Shown: positions 16,356 through 24,958 of the stretch, piece after piece
How the letters are laid out: each line of letters starts with the position of its first letter
How positions within the stretch are numbered: position 1 is the first letter of the stretch
Origin: a virus
DNA: 58,368 nucleotides
IMG/VR virus record: IMGVR_UViG_3300030108_004301
Coordinates: 1-58,368 of that record
Direction: 5' to 3' (one strand)
Translations under genes and position numbers: made by a program
Notes under the pieces: model-generated
Databases searched by the model: none
Told to the model about the DNA's origin: nothing
What the model saw: only the letters and a program-made list of their open reading frames with translations

Positions 16356-17002
16356 GTTGGACACTTACCACTTTAAAAAACGCTATACAAGATTACACTC
16401 AAAACACTGAAACAACTTTTGTAAATAACCTGAATAACTTTATAATTACAACTGAAGAAAGAATACTAAAACAAGTAGATTTAGATTATTTTAGAAAAAA
16501 TGTTACTGGTAGTATGTCTTCTGGTAATAAGTTTTTGCAAGTGCCTGATGATTATCTGGCTTCTTTTTCACTTTCTTTTACAAACTCTGACGCAGAAACA
16601 CAGTTTTTGCTGCAAAAAGATGTGAACTATATACAGACATTTACACCAAAAGGTAATACAACAACTGGAAACCCAAGATTTTATGCCTTGTTTGATGTTA
16701 GTAATTTTATACTTGCTCCAACACCTAGTGACGATTTTTCTACTGAACTTCATTATTATTATAGACCGACTTCTATTACTGCTACAAGCGATGGTACTTC
16801 TTGGTTAGGAACAAACGCTCAAGATGCTATGTTGTATGGCACATTATGTGAGGCTTATACTTTTATGAAGGGTGATGATGATTTATTTAAGATATATTTA
16901 GCTAGGTTTCAAGAGTCTTTACTTAGATTAAAAGATTATGGGGAAGCACGAGAAAATTCTGATGCTTATAGGCAAGGTTTAGTATCTACTCGTAGAACAT
17001 AA
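16352..17002 (+). CDS. tail tube/adaptor protein, 216 aa
   Basis: Begins MSWTLTTLKNAIQDYTQN and continues with a FVNNLNNFIITTEERILKQV helix and LQVPDDYLASFSLSF. The C-terminal helices (GTLCEAYTFMKGDDDLFKIY, FQESLLRLKDYGE) close it. This is the phage adaptor / T7 gp11-like tail tubular A pattern. It would connect portal complex and tail hub. Confidence 0.7.
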   Translation: MSWTLTTLKNAIQDYTQNTETTFVNNLNNFIITTEERILKQVDLDYFRKNVTGSMSSGNKFLQVPDDYLASFSLSFTNSDAETQFLLQKDVNYIQTFTPKGNTTTGNPRFYALFDVSNFILAPTPSDDFSTELHYYYRPTSITATSDGTSWLGTNAQDAMLYGTLCEAYTFMKGDDDLFKIYLARFQESLLRLKDYGEARENSDAYRQGLVSTRRT

Positions 17003-17007
17003 GGTAA

Positions 17008-17736
17008 ATGAAAAAAAGTTTAAAGGGGAAGAAGATAGCATTAGTAGGACTAGGTCTTACATTTTCAGACTTTATTTTATCTAAAATGCGTAGCGAAGAA
17101 TACGATGAAACTTGGGTAATAAACTCAATGTCAGGTATTATATATCACGATAGGGTTTTTATGATGGATCCTCCTTCTAGGTTTTTAGATGATATCAAAG
17201 CGGGTAAACAAACTAAAATCATGCAAAAAATACTTAAAACCCATAAAGGTCCTATATATAGTTGTGAAAAAGATAAAAGGTGTCCAGGAGTTGTTGAGTA
17301 TCCTTTAGAAGAAGTAATTACAACAACTGGTTTAGCTTACCTTAACAATACGACAGCTTACGCCATAGCTTTTGCTGTAGCTAACGAAGTTGGTTCTTTA
17401 CATATTTTTGGTATTGATTTTAGTTATCAAAAAACTCCGCACTTTGCTGAGGCGGGTAGAGCTTGTTGTGAGTTTTGGGTGGCTACTGGTATAGCAAAAG
17501 GTATGAAAATAGAGGTTGCTCATAACTCCCCGTTTTTAGATACAAATGTACCACCCGAACAAAAACTATATGGGTATCATAGATTAAAAGACCCTCTTGT
17601 AGTTTCTACAGAAAACTCTTCTTTACTTGTTTCAAAAAAATCTTTGTTACCACCAGAACCTTTGGATGATAAACAAAAATACTTTGTTTGGGGAAGAGAC
17701 GACATAAAAGGGTTTACTTATGATGAGAATAAATAA
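17008..17736 (+). CDS. DUF115/MptE-like Rossmann protein, 242 aa
   Basis: Starts with a Rossmann-type strand and glycine loop (GKKIALVGLGLTFSDF). Later parts include VINSMSGIIYHDRVFMMDPP, ITTTGLAYLNNTTAYAIAFA and SLHIFGIDFSYQ. The layout recalls the DUF115 group (6-hydroxymethylpterin pyrophosphokinase MptE-like and flagellin-glycosylation proteins). It is an enzyme-like gene inside a structural module. The assignment is tentative. Confidence 0.45.
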   Translation: MKKSLKGKKIALVGLGLTFSDFILSKMRSEEYDETWVINSMSGIIYHDRVFMMDPPSRFLDDIKAGKQTKIMQKILKTHKGPIYSCEKDKRCPGVVEYPLEEVITTTGLAYLNNTTAYAIAFAVANEVGSLHIFGIDFSYQKTPHFAEAGRACCEFWVATGIAKGMKIEVAHNSPFLDTNVPPEQKLYGYHRLKDPLVVSTENSSLLVSKKSLLPPEPLDDKQKYFVWGRDDIKGFTYDENK

Positions 17737-17773
17737 ATTGCATTTTATTTGTAAATTTTTTATTTTATAAAGT

Positions 17774-18064
17774 ATGTTTGATTTAAATGCTGGAGCACAA
17801 ATAAATAATGTCGGAGTTACCACCTCTGATAATGGTGGTCTTTCTACCGAACAAATCATGGAAATGGCTATAAATAAAATAATGTTTTTATCAAAAGATG
17901 CTCCTCCAGCAATTAGGGAACAAGCTGAGGCTTTTAGACAAAATCTAAAACAAGTATTATTTTATCATCTCAGCTTGGCAAGAAGAGAAGAGCGTGGTAC
18001 AATCTGTCATGTGATTCGTCAAAACGGACACAAAGAGTTAGCAAATTTGATAAGGAGGCTGTGA
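17774..18064 (+). CDS. hypothetical protein, 96 aa
   Basis: Helical C-terminal half (EQIMEMAINKIMFLSKDAPPA, EQAEAFRQNLKQVLFYHLSLA) with a final charged RREERGTICHVIRQNGHKEL. It overlaps the next gene by one base. Unknown; possibly a small tail or assembly factor. Confidence 0.6.
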   Translation: MFDLNAGAQINNVGVTTSDNGGLSTEQIMEMAINKIMFLSKDAPPAIREQAEAFRQNLKQVLFYHLSLARREERGTICHVIRQNGHKELANLIRRL

Positions 18065-18516
18065 TGGCAATAACTCAAGCGATGTGTACATCTTTCAAAA
18101 AAGAATTACTTACAGCTACACATAATTTTACAACAGGACAAAACAGTTTTAAGTTGGCTTTATATGCTATATCTGGTGGAGGAAAATCAAGCACAACTGC
18201 TACTTTAGGTGCTGCGACAACTGCTTTTGTTACAACAGGCGAAGTTGCCTCTAGCGGAACATATGCAACAGGAGGATCAGCTTTAACTAATGTTACACCA
18301 ACATCTTCTGGAACAGTAGGTTTTTGTGATTTTGCTGATTTAAGTTATACAACTGCTACAATAACAGCTAGAGGGTGTTTAATTTATAACAGTTCACAAA
18401 GTAATAAAGCTGTTTGTGCTTTAGATTTTGGAGGAAATAAAAGTTCTTCTAGTGGTACATTCACAATACAATTTCCAACAGCGGCTTCAAGCACAGCGAT
18501 TATAAGAATTTCTTAA
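18064..18516 (+). CDS. structural beta protein, 150 aa
   Basis: GGAGG at 18054-18058 favours ATG 18064 over the GTG at 18061. Ser/Thr/Gly-rich beta protein with LALYAISGGGKSSTTATLG and a CDFADLSYTTATITARGCLI strand pair. Likely a surface or fibre-associated protein. Confidence 0.6.
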   Translation: MAITQAMCTSFKKELLTATHNFTTGQNSFKLALYAISGGGKSSTTATLGAATTAFVTTGEVASSGTYATGGSALTNVTPTSSGTVGFCDFADLSYTTATITARGCLIYNSSQSNKAVCALDFGGNKSSSSGTFTIQFPTAASSTAIIRIS

Positions 18517-18954
18517 ATGTCCAATAGCACTTTACAAGGTTGGAGTAGAGGTGCTTGGAACGATGGACCTTGGAACCAAACTACTCCTGTTGTAATTCAA
18601 TCGGGTGTTTCAGGAACAGCAGCCACAACCACTCCTGGACAAGCTTCTATATATAGTGTTTCTGGTTTAGCTGGTACCTCAGGTCAAGGGTCTGTTACCA
18701 TAAGTCTGGTCACACCTATTTCCCCAACGGGTGTTTCAGGAACAGCTTCATTAGGCTCTGAGGTGGCGGTTGGAATAGGCACAGCCAGTCCTTCTGGTGT
18801 TTCTGCGACAGGATCTGTAGAAAGTGTTGCAGGAACGGGTAATTTTGTGGTATCAATAACAAATACTGGTTTAACTTCTGGTTTAGGTAAAATAAATATT
18901 TGGGAAAACATAGCAGTTTCTCAAACACCGAATTGGACTGAGATAGCTGCGTAA
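18517..18954 (+). CDS. structural repeat protein, 145 aa
   Basis: Begins WSRGAWNDGPWNQ, a motif found in marine phage fibre-associated proteins. The remainder is repeated GVSGTA.. units of about 35 residues in low-complexity beta sequence. It starts immediately after the previous stop. Confidence 0.6.
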   Translation: MSNSTLQGWSRGAWNDGPWNQTTPVVIQSGVSGTAATTTPGQASIYSVSGLAGTSGQGSVTISLVTPISPTGVSGTASLGSEVAVGIGTASPSGVSATGSVESVAGTGNFVVSITNTGLTSGLGKINIWENIAVSQTPNWTEIAA

Positions 18955-18967
18955 TAGGAGATAAATA

Positions 18968-20218
18968 ATGGCTTCAACTTATTCTACTAACTTTGGTATA
19001 GAAAAAATAGGATCAGGTGAACAATCAGGAACTTGGGGTACAACCACAAATCATAATTTAGACATTGTTGATAGATTGGGTGCTTTTAAGTCTGTTGCTT
19101 TATCTGATGCTTCTACCGCTACTCTTACTGTAAGAGAAGGATCACCTTCTAGTGGCTCTAGTAATGTACAAGATGGTATGTTTAGAGTTATTAAGTTTAC
19201 AGGAACTTTAAGTCAACATTGTACAGTAACAGTTGCACCTTCTACAACTACTGCTTACTTTCACATACAAAACGCTACTTCTGGTGGTTATAATGTTGTG
19301 ATGAAACAAGGTTCAGGTGCTGCAACGGTGACAGTACCAAATGGGTTTGCAAAACATATATATTGTGATGCTAGTGATGAAGTCATAGCGTTATCTGATA
19401 TAACAGCTTTGGGAACTTTAACTGCCACAACAAGTATCTTAAAACCTACGACAACAAATGGTGATTTAACTTTACAGGGTAATGGAACAGGAGATGTAAT
19501 ACTTGATGCAGATTTAATAAAAATAGGGAGTGGATCTGAAGATGGTGTTATAACATCTAATGGTGCGTATGATTTAATACTTGAAACAAATTCTGGTACA
19601 AATTCTTCAAAAGTAAAAATAACAGATGCGGCAAACGGTAATATTACTTTAGACACTAACGGTACAGGAAAAGTTGCTGTTGGTAGTGGGTCTGCTTCAG
19701 GTAAAATTACATCAAACGGAGCTCACGATTTAGTGATTGACACAAATGCTGGTACAAACGCAGGAACAATCACCCTTACAGATGGTTCAAACGGTGATAT
19801 AACATTTGCAACAAATGGTACGGGAGAAGTTGTTTTTTCTGATGATGTTGTTTCTAGACCACAACTAAAAGATTATGCAGAAACTCTTTATGCTAATGGT
19901 ACTAAAACTTCTGCTTTTGATTTAGATTTTACTAATGGTAATGTACAATCATTTACGGTAGGAAGTGGTACTTTTAATGTTGGTATAACTAATTCTTTAT
20001 CTAGTCATTCAAACAGTATGACAGTAATTATTACTAACGGTGGTGCAGGAACACTTTCTTTTGTTGCTGGAGGAAACGCTAGTGGGGGGAATGCAGTAAA
20101 ATTTGCTGGTGGTTCAGCTCCGACATTATCTTCTTCAGGAACAGATGTTTTAACTTTTACTACTTTTGACGGTGGCACAAACTTTTTTGGCTTTGCTGCG
20201 GGATTAGCGATGGCGTGA
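18968..20218 (+). CDS. tail fibre-like protein with repeated G-T-G-x-V units, 416 aa
   Basis: Begins STYSTNFGIEKIGSGEQSGTWG, a widely shared marine phage fibre N-terminus. Repeats of about 45 residues follow (LTLQGNGTGDVILDADLIKI, ITLDTNGTGKVAVGSG, ITFATNGTGEVVFSDD), forming a triple beta-helix-like shaft. AGGAG lies 9 bases before ATG. Confidence 0.7.
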   Translation: MASTYSTNFGIEKIGSGEQSGTWGTTTNHNLDIVDRLGAFKSVALSDASTATLTVREGSPSSGSSNVQDGMFRVIKFTGTLSQHCTVTVAPSTTTAYFHIQNATSGGYNVVMKQGSGAATVTVPNGFAKHIYCDASDEVIALSDITALGTLTATTSILKPTTTNGDLTLQGNGTGDVILDADLIKIGSGSEDGVITSNGAYDLILETNSGTNSSKVKITDAANGNITLDTNGTGKVAVGSGSASGKITSNGAHDLVIDTNAGTNAGTITLTDGSNGDITFATNGTGEVVFSDDVVSRPQLKDYAETLYANGTKTSAFDLDFTNGNVQSFTVGSGTFNVGITNSLSSHSNSMTVIITNGGAGTLSFVAGGNASGGNAVKFAGGSAPTLSSSGTDVLTFTTFDGGTNFFGFAAGLAMA

Positions 20219-20221
20219 TTT

Positions 20222-21538
20222 ATGGCATTAGGAGCAAATAAAGCAGCACTACTAGGAGCGGCAGGAAGTTCAACGGTATCAGCTTTTACGATAGATCAGT
20301 CAATTAGGTTTGATGGTAGTACATCTTATTTATCTAAAGCATTTAGTGGTGCTGGGAGTTTGAGAACAGCCACTATGTCGTGTTGGGTAAAATTATGTTC
20401 TTTGAGTTCAGGAAAAGGAATATTTACTTTTATATCAGATAAACCATTAGAAATAGATTCTAACGATAATTTAAAGGTTGTTTTATTTGGTTCAACAAGA
20501 TTAATTACTGATAGAAAATTTCGTGACCTATCAGCTTGGTATCATTTTGTTTTAAGAGTAGACTCAACAGCAGCACCAGAAACATCAAGAATAATATTGT
20601 ATGTAAATGGGGAAAGAGAAACTGAGTTCAGCACAGAAAGTTATCCTAGCCAAGACGCAGATGGAAGTTTTTGGGCTAGTAATTACTTCCAAATAGGAAG
20701 AACTTATGGCACAAGTAATTATATGAATGGGTATCTAGCTGAAATAAATTATTTAGATGGTATAAGTGTTGGTCCAGAATCTTTTGGTGAGACAAACAGT
20801 AATGGTTTGTGGATTCCTAAACAATACTCTGGCAGTTATGGAACTAATGGGTTTCGTATTACTGGAGCTGATGCAAATGATTTAGGTGCAGATGCAGCTG
20901 GAAGTAATGATTTTACTGAGTATGGTTTAGACGCTACTGACAAAAAAACCGACACACCAACAAATAATCATGCTACATGGAATCCTCTTACAGCTTCAGC
21001 CCAAGCATATTCTAATGGTAATTTAAAGGCGGCTACTTCCAGTTCTGCATGGAAAGGTGGTTTGACAACTGTACAAGTTCCTCTTAATAGTGGCACTTGG
21101 TATTATGAGTGGTATGTTGATTCAGCAGGTTCAAGTAGTGGTCAAATGAGTATAGGTTGGGCAGAATCTAATAGAAGTTTAACTGATAATAATGATTCTG
21201 GTGATACTGAAGGGTGGATAACATATGCTTTAAATGGAAATTATTATGCAAGAAGTGGTAATGGTTCTTATGGTGCTAGTTATACAACAGGAAATGTTAT
21301 TGGTTGTAAGATTAATACAAATTCATCTTCAAATAATGTAGAGTGGTATAAAGATGGTGTTAGTCAAGGAACTAGAAGTGAAGCATTTAATTTAGGTGGT
21401 ACGGGTTTTATAAGTCCTTATATTTTATTATATGGTACGAGGAACGGTACTGCACGATTTGCACAAGCTGAATGGACTCAAACACCATCTGGTATTACTG
21501 AAGCCAATGCAATAAACACAACTAATTTAGGGAGTTAA
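20222..21538 (+). CDS. tail fibre with LamG and SPRY-like domains, 438 aa
   Basis: Residues about 25-190 form a LamG/concanavalin lectin domain (SIRFDGSTSYLSK, TMSCWVKL, WYHFVLRVDST, ILYVNGERE, GYLAEINYLDG). Residues about 250-420 resemble a SPRY/B30.2 fold (GTWYYEWYVDSAG, MSIGWAE, VIGCKINTNS, VEWYKDG). Probably carbohydrate receptor binding. Paralogous to the next gene. Confidence 0.75.
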   Translation: MALGANKAALLGAAGSSTVSAFTIDQSIRFDGSTSYLSKAFSGAGSLRTATMSCWVKLCSLSSGKGIFTFISDKPLEIDSNDNLKVVLFGSTRLITDRKFRDLSAWYHFVLRVDSTAAPETSRIILYVNGERETEFSTESYPSQDADGSFWASNYFQIGRTYGTSNYMNGYLAEINYLDGISVGPESFGETNSNGLWIPKQYSGSYGTNGFRITGADANDLGADAAGSNDFTEYGLDATDKKTDTPTNNHATWNPLTASAQAYSNGNLKAATSSSAWKGGLTTVQVPLNSGTWYYEWYVDSAGSSSGQMSIGWAESNRSLTDNNDSGDTEGWITYALNGNYYARSGNGSYGASYTTGNVIGCKINTNSSSNNVEWYKDGVSQGTRSEAFNLGGTGFISPYILLYGTRNGTARFAQAEWTQTPSGITEANAINTTNLGS

Positions 21539-21542
21539 TAAT

Positions 21543-24278
21543 ATGGCAACACCAACAATACCAAATGGCGAAGCACATTTCTTTTCAATCATCTACGAAG
21601 GTAATGGAGGAGGTCAAAAAGTCGGTAAGTTTATACCCTTTACTGATAATCTCACGGTAGCTAATAGTTGTAGATATAATGATGAAGACAATCCGTATTT
21701 AACAAGAACTCAAAAAAGTGGAACGGGTGACCAAAAAAGAAAAGCAACTTTTTCGTGGTGGTTTAAACGAGGTAGTAGTTTTGGAACAGAAATGATTCAT
21801 ATTGGAGCTGCTGCTTCAACAAGGTTCTTAGCACGATTTGACACCTCAGATAGATTGGTGTTTCGTTTAACTAATGGAACTACAGAGTATCAAAAAATAA
21901 CAAACAGAACATTTCAAGATACTTCAAAATGGTATAACTGTGTTTGGGTAATTGACGTAAGTCAAGATACTCCCGATGATAGATCAAAAGTGTTTATAGA
22001 CGGTGAACAAGTCACTTGGGCTTCTACAGGCGACCCAGGAAAAAACACAGATGTTGTAGGATTAGCTGATGGTACAACACAAAGAATTGGTTGTGGCTCA
22101 CATTTTGTTGGACAAATTTTTGATGGGTATCTCGCTGAATTTAATTACTCTGATGGTCAGGCACTTGGTCCTTCTGATTTTGGAACAACAGACACATCAA
22201 CGGGAAGGTGGGTTCCTGTAGCTTTTCCTACAACTCTTACAACATTTACGGTCACTGTCGCCAATCCTGGAAGTGGTAATAAATATTATATAGACGGTGC
22301 TCTACAAGCTACCGTGACATTACAAGAAGGTGGGGTCTATCGTTTTGATCAAAGCGATAGTTCTAATTCTGGTCATCCACTTAGGTTTTCTACAACTTCT
22401 GATGGTAGTCATGGAGGAGGCAGCGAATATACAACTGGTGTAACAACTAATGGTACTCCAGGAAGCACAGGAGCATACACTCAAATTACTGTTGCGAGTG
22501 GAGCAGCGACTTTATATTATTATTGCACATCCCATAGTGGGATGGGAGGTACTGCTAACACTCCTGAACCTTTTGGTTCAAATGGTTTTAAACTTAAATT
22601 CCAACAATCTAATTCGTTAGGAGATGATACTTCAGGTAACGATCCTGGGAATGATTTTACTGCTTCTGATCTTACAACAGATGACCAGACCACCGATAGT
22701 CCTACCCAAAATTACCCTACTTTTGATCCTTTGAGACAAAATAGTTATACTCTTGCTGAAGGTAATTTAGATTTGTCAACTTCAACAAATAATAGACATG
22801 CTTTATCAAACCAATTAGTTCCAAAATCTGGTAAATGGTATTGGGAGGTACAACTCAAAACTAAGCCAACTGGGTCTTCTGCAGTTGGACTTGCTATTCC
22901 TACTTGGAACTTAACAGATTCTGTTGGTACTGCCGAAGGTCTAAGAGTTATTTTTAATGCTGGAAGTTCAGCTGATGGAAAAGTATATTCTACATATTCA
23001 ACATCGCAATATACTTCCTCACAACTAACAACTTTTTCTAATGATGATTATATGGGTTTTGCATACGATGCAGATACAGGAAATATGTGGATTAGTAAAT
23101 CGACTGAAGGAGGCTCAGCGACATATCTTGGTAGTGGTAACCCAGTAACAGGAGCTAATCCAGTTTTAAATGCACCCAATACTATTGATTGGAGATTTGT
23201 TACTTTAGGATATAATAATGGTAGCTCACAAAGACATATTTGGAATTTTGGTGCTAAAACATTTAATAATTCAGCTCCTACTGGATTTAGTGATTTAAAT
23301 CAAGACAATCTACCAACAACTTCAAAAGGTGTGAGTGGATTAGTGTGGATGAAAAACAGAGATGCCGCTGACAATCACCAATTATATGATAGTTCAAGAG
23401 GTAAACAAAAGGATTTACATTCTAATACAACTGATGCAGAAAGCACAACAGTTAATGGTTTATTGAAATTTTTAAAAAGTGGTCAACAAATAGAACAAAA
23501 TGGTTCTATTAATACATCTGGTGAATCGTATGTGAGTTGGAATTGGGTAGCAAATAGTGGCACTACAGAAAATATAAGTGTTGGTGGCGATATTACTATA
23601 GCTTCAGTTGTTCAGAAAAATACAACTGCTGGATTTTCTATTGTGCAATATACTGGAAATGGTTCTTCTACTCAAAAAATAGGACACGGACTGGCACAAG
23701 CACCAGAGGTTATAATTACAAAAAGATTAGATGGTACACAGAGTTGGCACGGGTATCATTCATCACAAGGTGCAACTAAATATTTCCTTTTAGATAGTAA
23801 TGCGTCATTTGCAACCTCCTCCGCTCCTTGGCAAAACCTCTCTCCAAATGCCACTTGGTTTTCTGTAGGTAATGGTAATGCAAATAAAAATACTCAAACA
23901 TATGTTGCTTATTGCTGGCATTCGGTTGAAGGTTTTAGTAAGTTTGGAAAATATACAGGAAACAATACTTCTACTGGAGATGGCACATTTGTATATACTG
24001 GATTTAGACCCGCTTGGTTGATGGTGAAAAATACTGGGTCTGGGAACTGGGTTATTATGGACTCAACTCGTTCACCAATAAATCCAGTTGCAACTTTTTT
24101 TAATGCTGATGGAACAAGTGAAGTTAACACATCTGCAAGACAGACTGATTTTTTGTCAAATGGATTTAAGTTTCGTGGAAATAATGCGGCTACAAATGCA
24201 AGTGCAACTTATGTGTATCTTTGCTTTGCTGAACATCCATTTGTTGGGGATGGAACAAATCCTGTGACTGCGAGGTAG
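21543..24278 (+). CDS. large multi-domain tail fibre, 911 aa
   Basis: Order: LamG domain (about 35-220), cupredoxin-like beta domain (about 235-340) with H278 and C328-x2-H331-x2-M334, SPRY-like domain (about 400-570), a further LamG-type region and a conserved C-terminal region (about 590-911, GFSIVQYTGNGS, GHGLAQAPEVIITKRLDG, CFAEHPFVGDG). This is the likely adhesin. Its first part duplicates the upstream fibre. Confidence 0.75.
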   Translation: MATPTIPNGEAHFFSIIYEGNGGGQKVGKFIPFTDNLTVANSCRYNDEDNPYLTRTQKSGTGDQKRKATFSWWFKRGSSFGTEMIHIGAAASTRFLARFDTSDRLVFRLTNGTTEYQKITNRTFQDTSKWYNCVWVIDVSQDTPDDRSKVFIDGEQVTWASTGDPGKNTDVVGLADGTTQRIGCGSHFVGQIFDGYLAEFNYSDGQALGPSDFGTTDTSTGRWVPVAFPTTLTTFTVTVANPGSGNKYYIDGALQATVTLQEGGVYRFDQSDSSNSGHPLRFSTTSDGSHGGGSEYTTGVTTNGTPGSTGAYTQITVASGAATLYYYCTSHSGMGGTANTPEPFGSNGFKLKFQQSNSLGDDTSGNDPGNDFTASDLTTDDQTTDSPTQNYPTFDPLRQNSYTLAEGNLDLSTSTNNRHALSNQLVPKSGKWYWEVQLKTKPTGSSAVGLAIPTWNLTDSVGTAEGLRVIFNAGSSADGKVYSTYSTSQYTSSQLTTFSNDDYMGFAYDADTGNMWISKSTEGGSATYLGSGNPVTGANPVLNAPNTIDWRFVTLGYNNGSSQRHIWNFGAKTFNNSAPTGFSDLNQDNLPTTSKGVSGLVWMKNRDAADNHQLYDSSRGKQKDLHSNTTDAESTTVNGLLKFLKSGQQIEQNGSINTSGESYVSWNWVANSGTTENISVGGDITIASVVQKNTTAGFSIVQYTGNGSSTQKIGHGLAQAPEVIITKRLDGTQSWHGYHSSQGATKYFLLDSNASFATSSAPWQNLSPNATWFSVGNGNANKNTQTYVAYCWHSVEGFSKFGKYTGNNTSTGDGTFVYTGFRPAWLMVKNTGSGNWVIMDSTRSPINPVATFFNADGTSEVNTSARQTDFLSNGFKFRGNNAATNASATYVYLCFAEHPFVGDGTNPVTAR

Positions 24279-24323
24279 TAATTAAAAATTTTTATGATAT
24301 AGTTAACAAAAAGGAGATATAAA

Positions 24324-24953
24324 ATGTGGGCGATTGTAAAAGCAGATAAAGTAATTTCAGTTCACGCTGGTATTCCTTCTGAACTTTTTACTGGCGATAA
24401 ACGATATGATCAAAAACACCTTTCCTCTTTATCGGAAAAAGAAAAACAAGAAATAGGATTATACCCAGTAACTATGGGTGGGGAACCAGACAGCAAGTTT
24501 CACACAGTTAGTTCTGTTCAGTACAGTTTTTCTAATAAAAAAGTTACTCAAAGTTTTAGTTCTAAGGATAAAGAATTAGATGATGTAAAGGTTGTTGATG
24601 CTGATAAAAAGGCTGTATTAGATTCTGATGGAGTACAAGTTGTTCAATTAGGTCTTAAAACTATTTCAAAACAAGAGGCTAATAAAACTGCTCATTCTTT
24701 AATAAATCGTTTTGCTTGGTTAGTGGAAAGGAAAGTTTTTTCAGATACAGCTATTCCCTCTGCAGTGACTACTTATGTTGCAGCGGTACGAACAGCCGCT
24801 ACAAAAATGGCTACAGAAATCGATAAAGTTTCTTCAGTAAGTGACCTTAAAGTTCTCTACCAAGATACTTACAACGCAAAGGGAGAAAAAACTGCAACAG
24901 CAGTTATGAATGATTGGCCTAGTGAAAAAGATGTAAAAACTTATCTTAGGTAA
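24324..24953 (+). CDS. fibre-associated/assembly protein, 209 aa
   Basis: AAGGAGATATAAA gives a strong ribosome binding site. The N-terminus (WAIVKADKVISVHAGIPSE, FTGDKRYDQKH) resembles tail-fibre assembly and DUF4376-like proteins, and the C-terminus is helical. Position after the fibres supports a chaperone or accessory role. Tentative. Confidence 0.5.
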   Translation: MWAIVKADKVISVHAGIPSELFTGDKRYDQKHLSSLSEKEKQEIGLYPVTMGGEPDSKFHTVSSVQYSFSNKKVTQSFSSKDKELDDVKVVDADKKAVLDSDGVQVVQLGLKTISKQEANKTAHSLINRFAWLVERKVFSDTAIPSAVTTYVAAVRTAATKMATEIDKVSSVSDLKVLYQDTYNAKGEKTATAVMNDWPSEKDVKTYLR

Positions 24954-24958
24954 GTATT

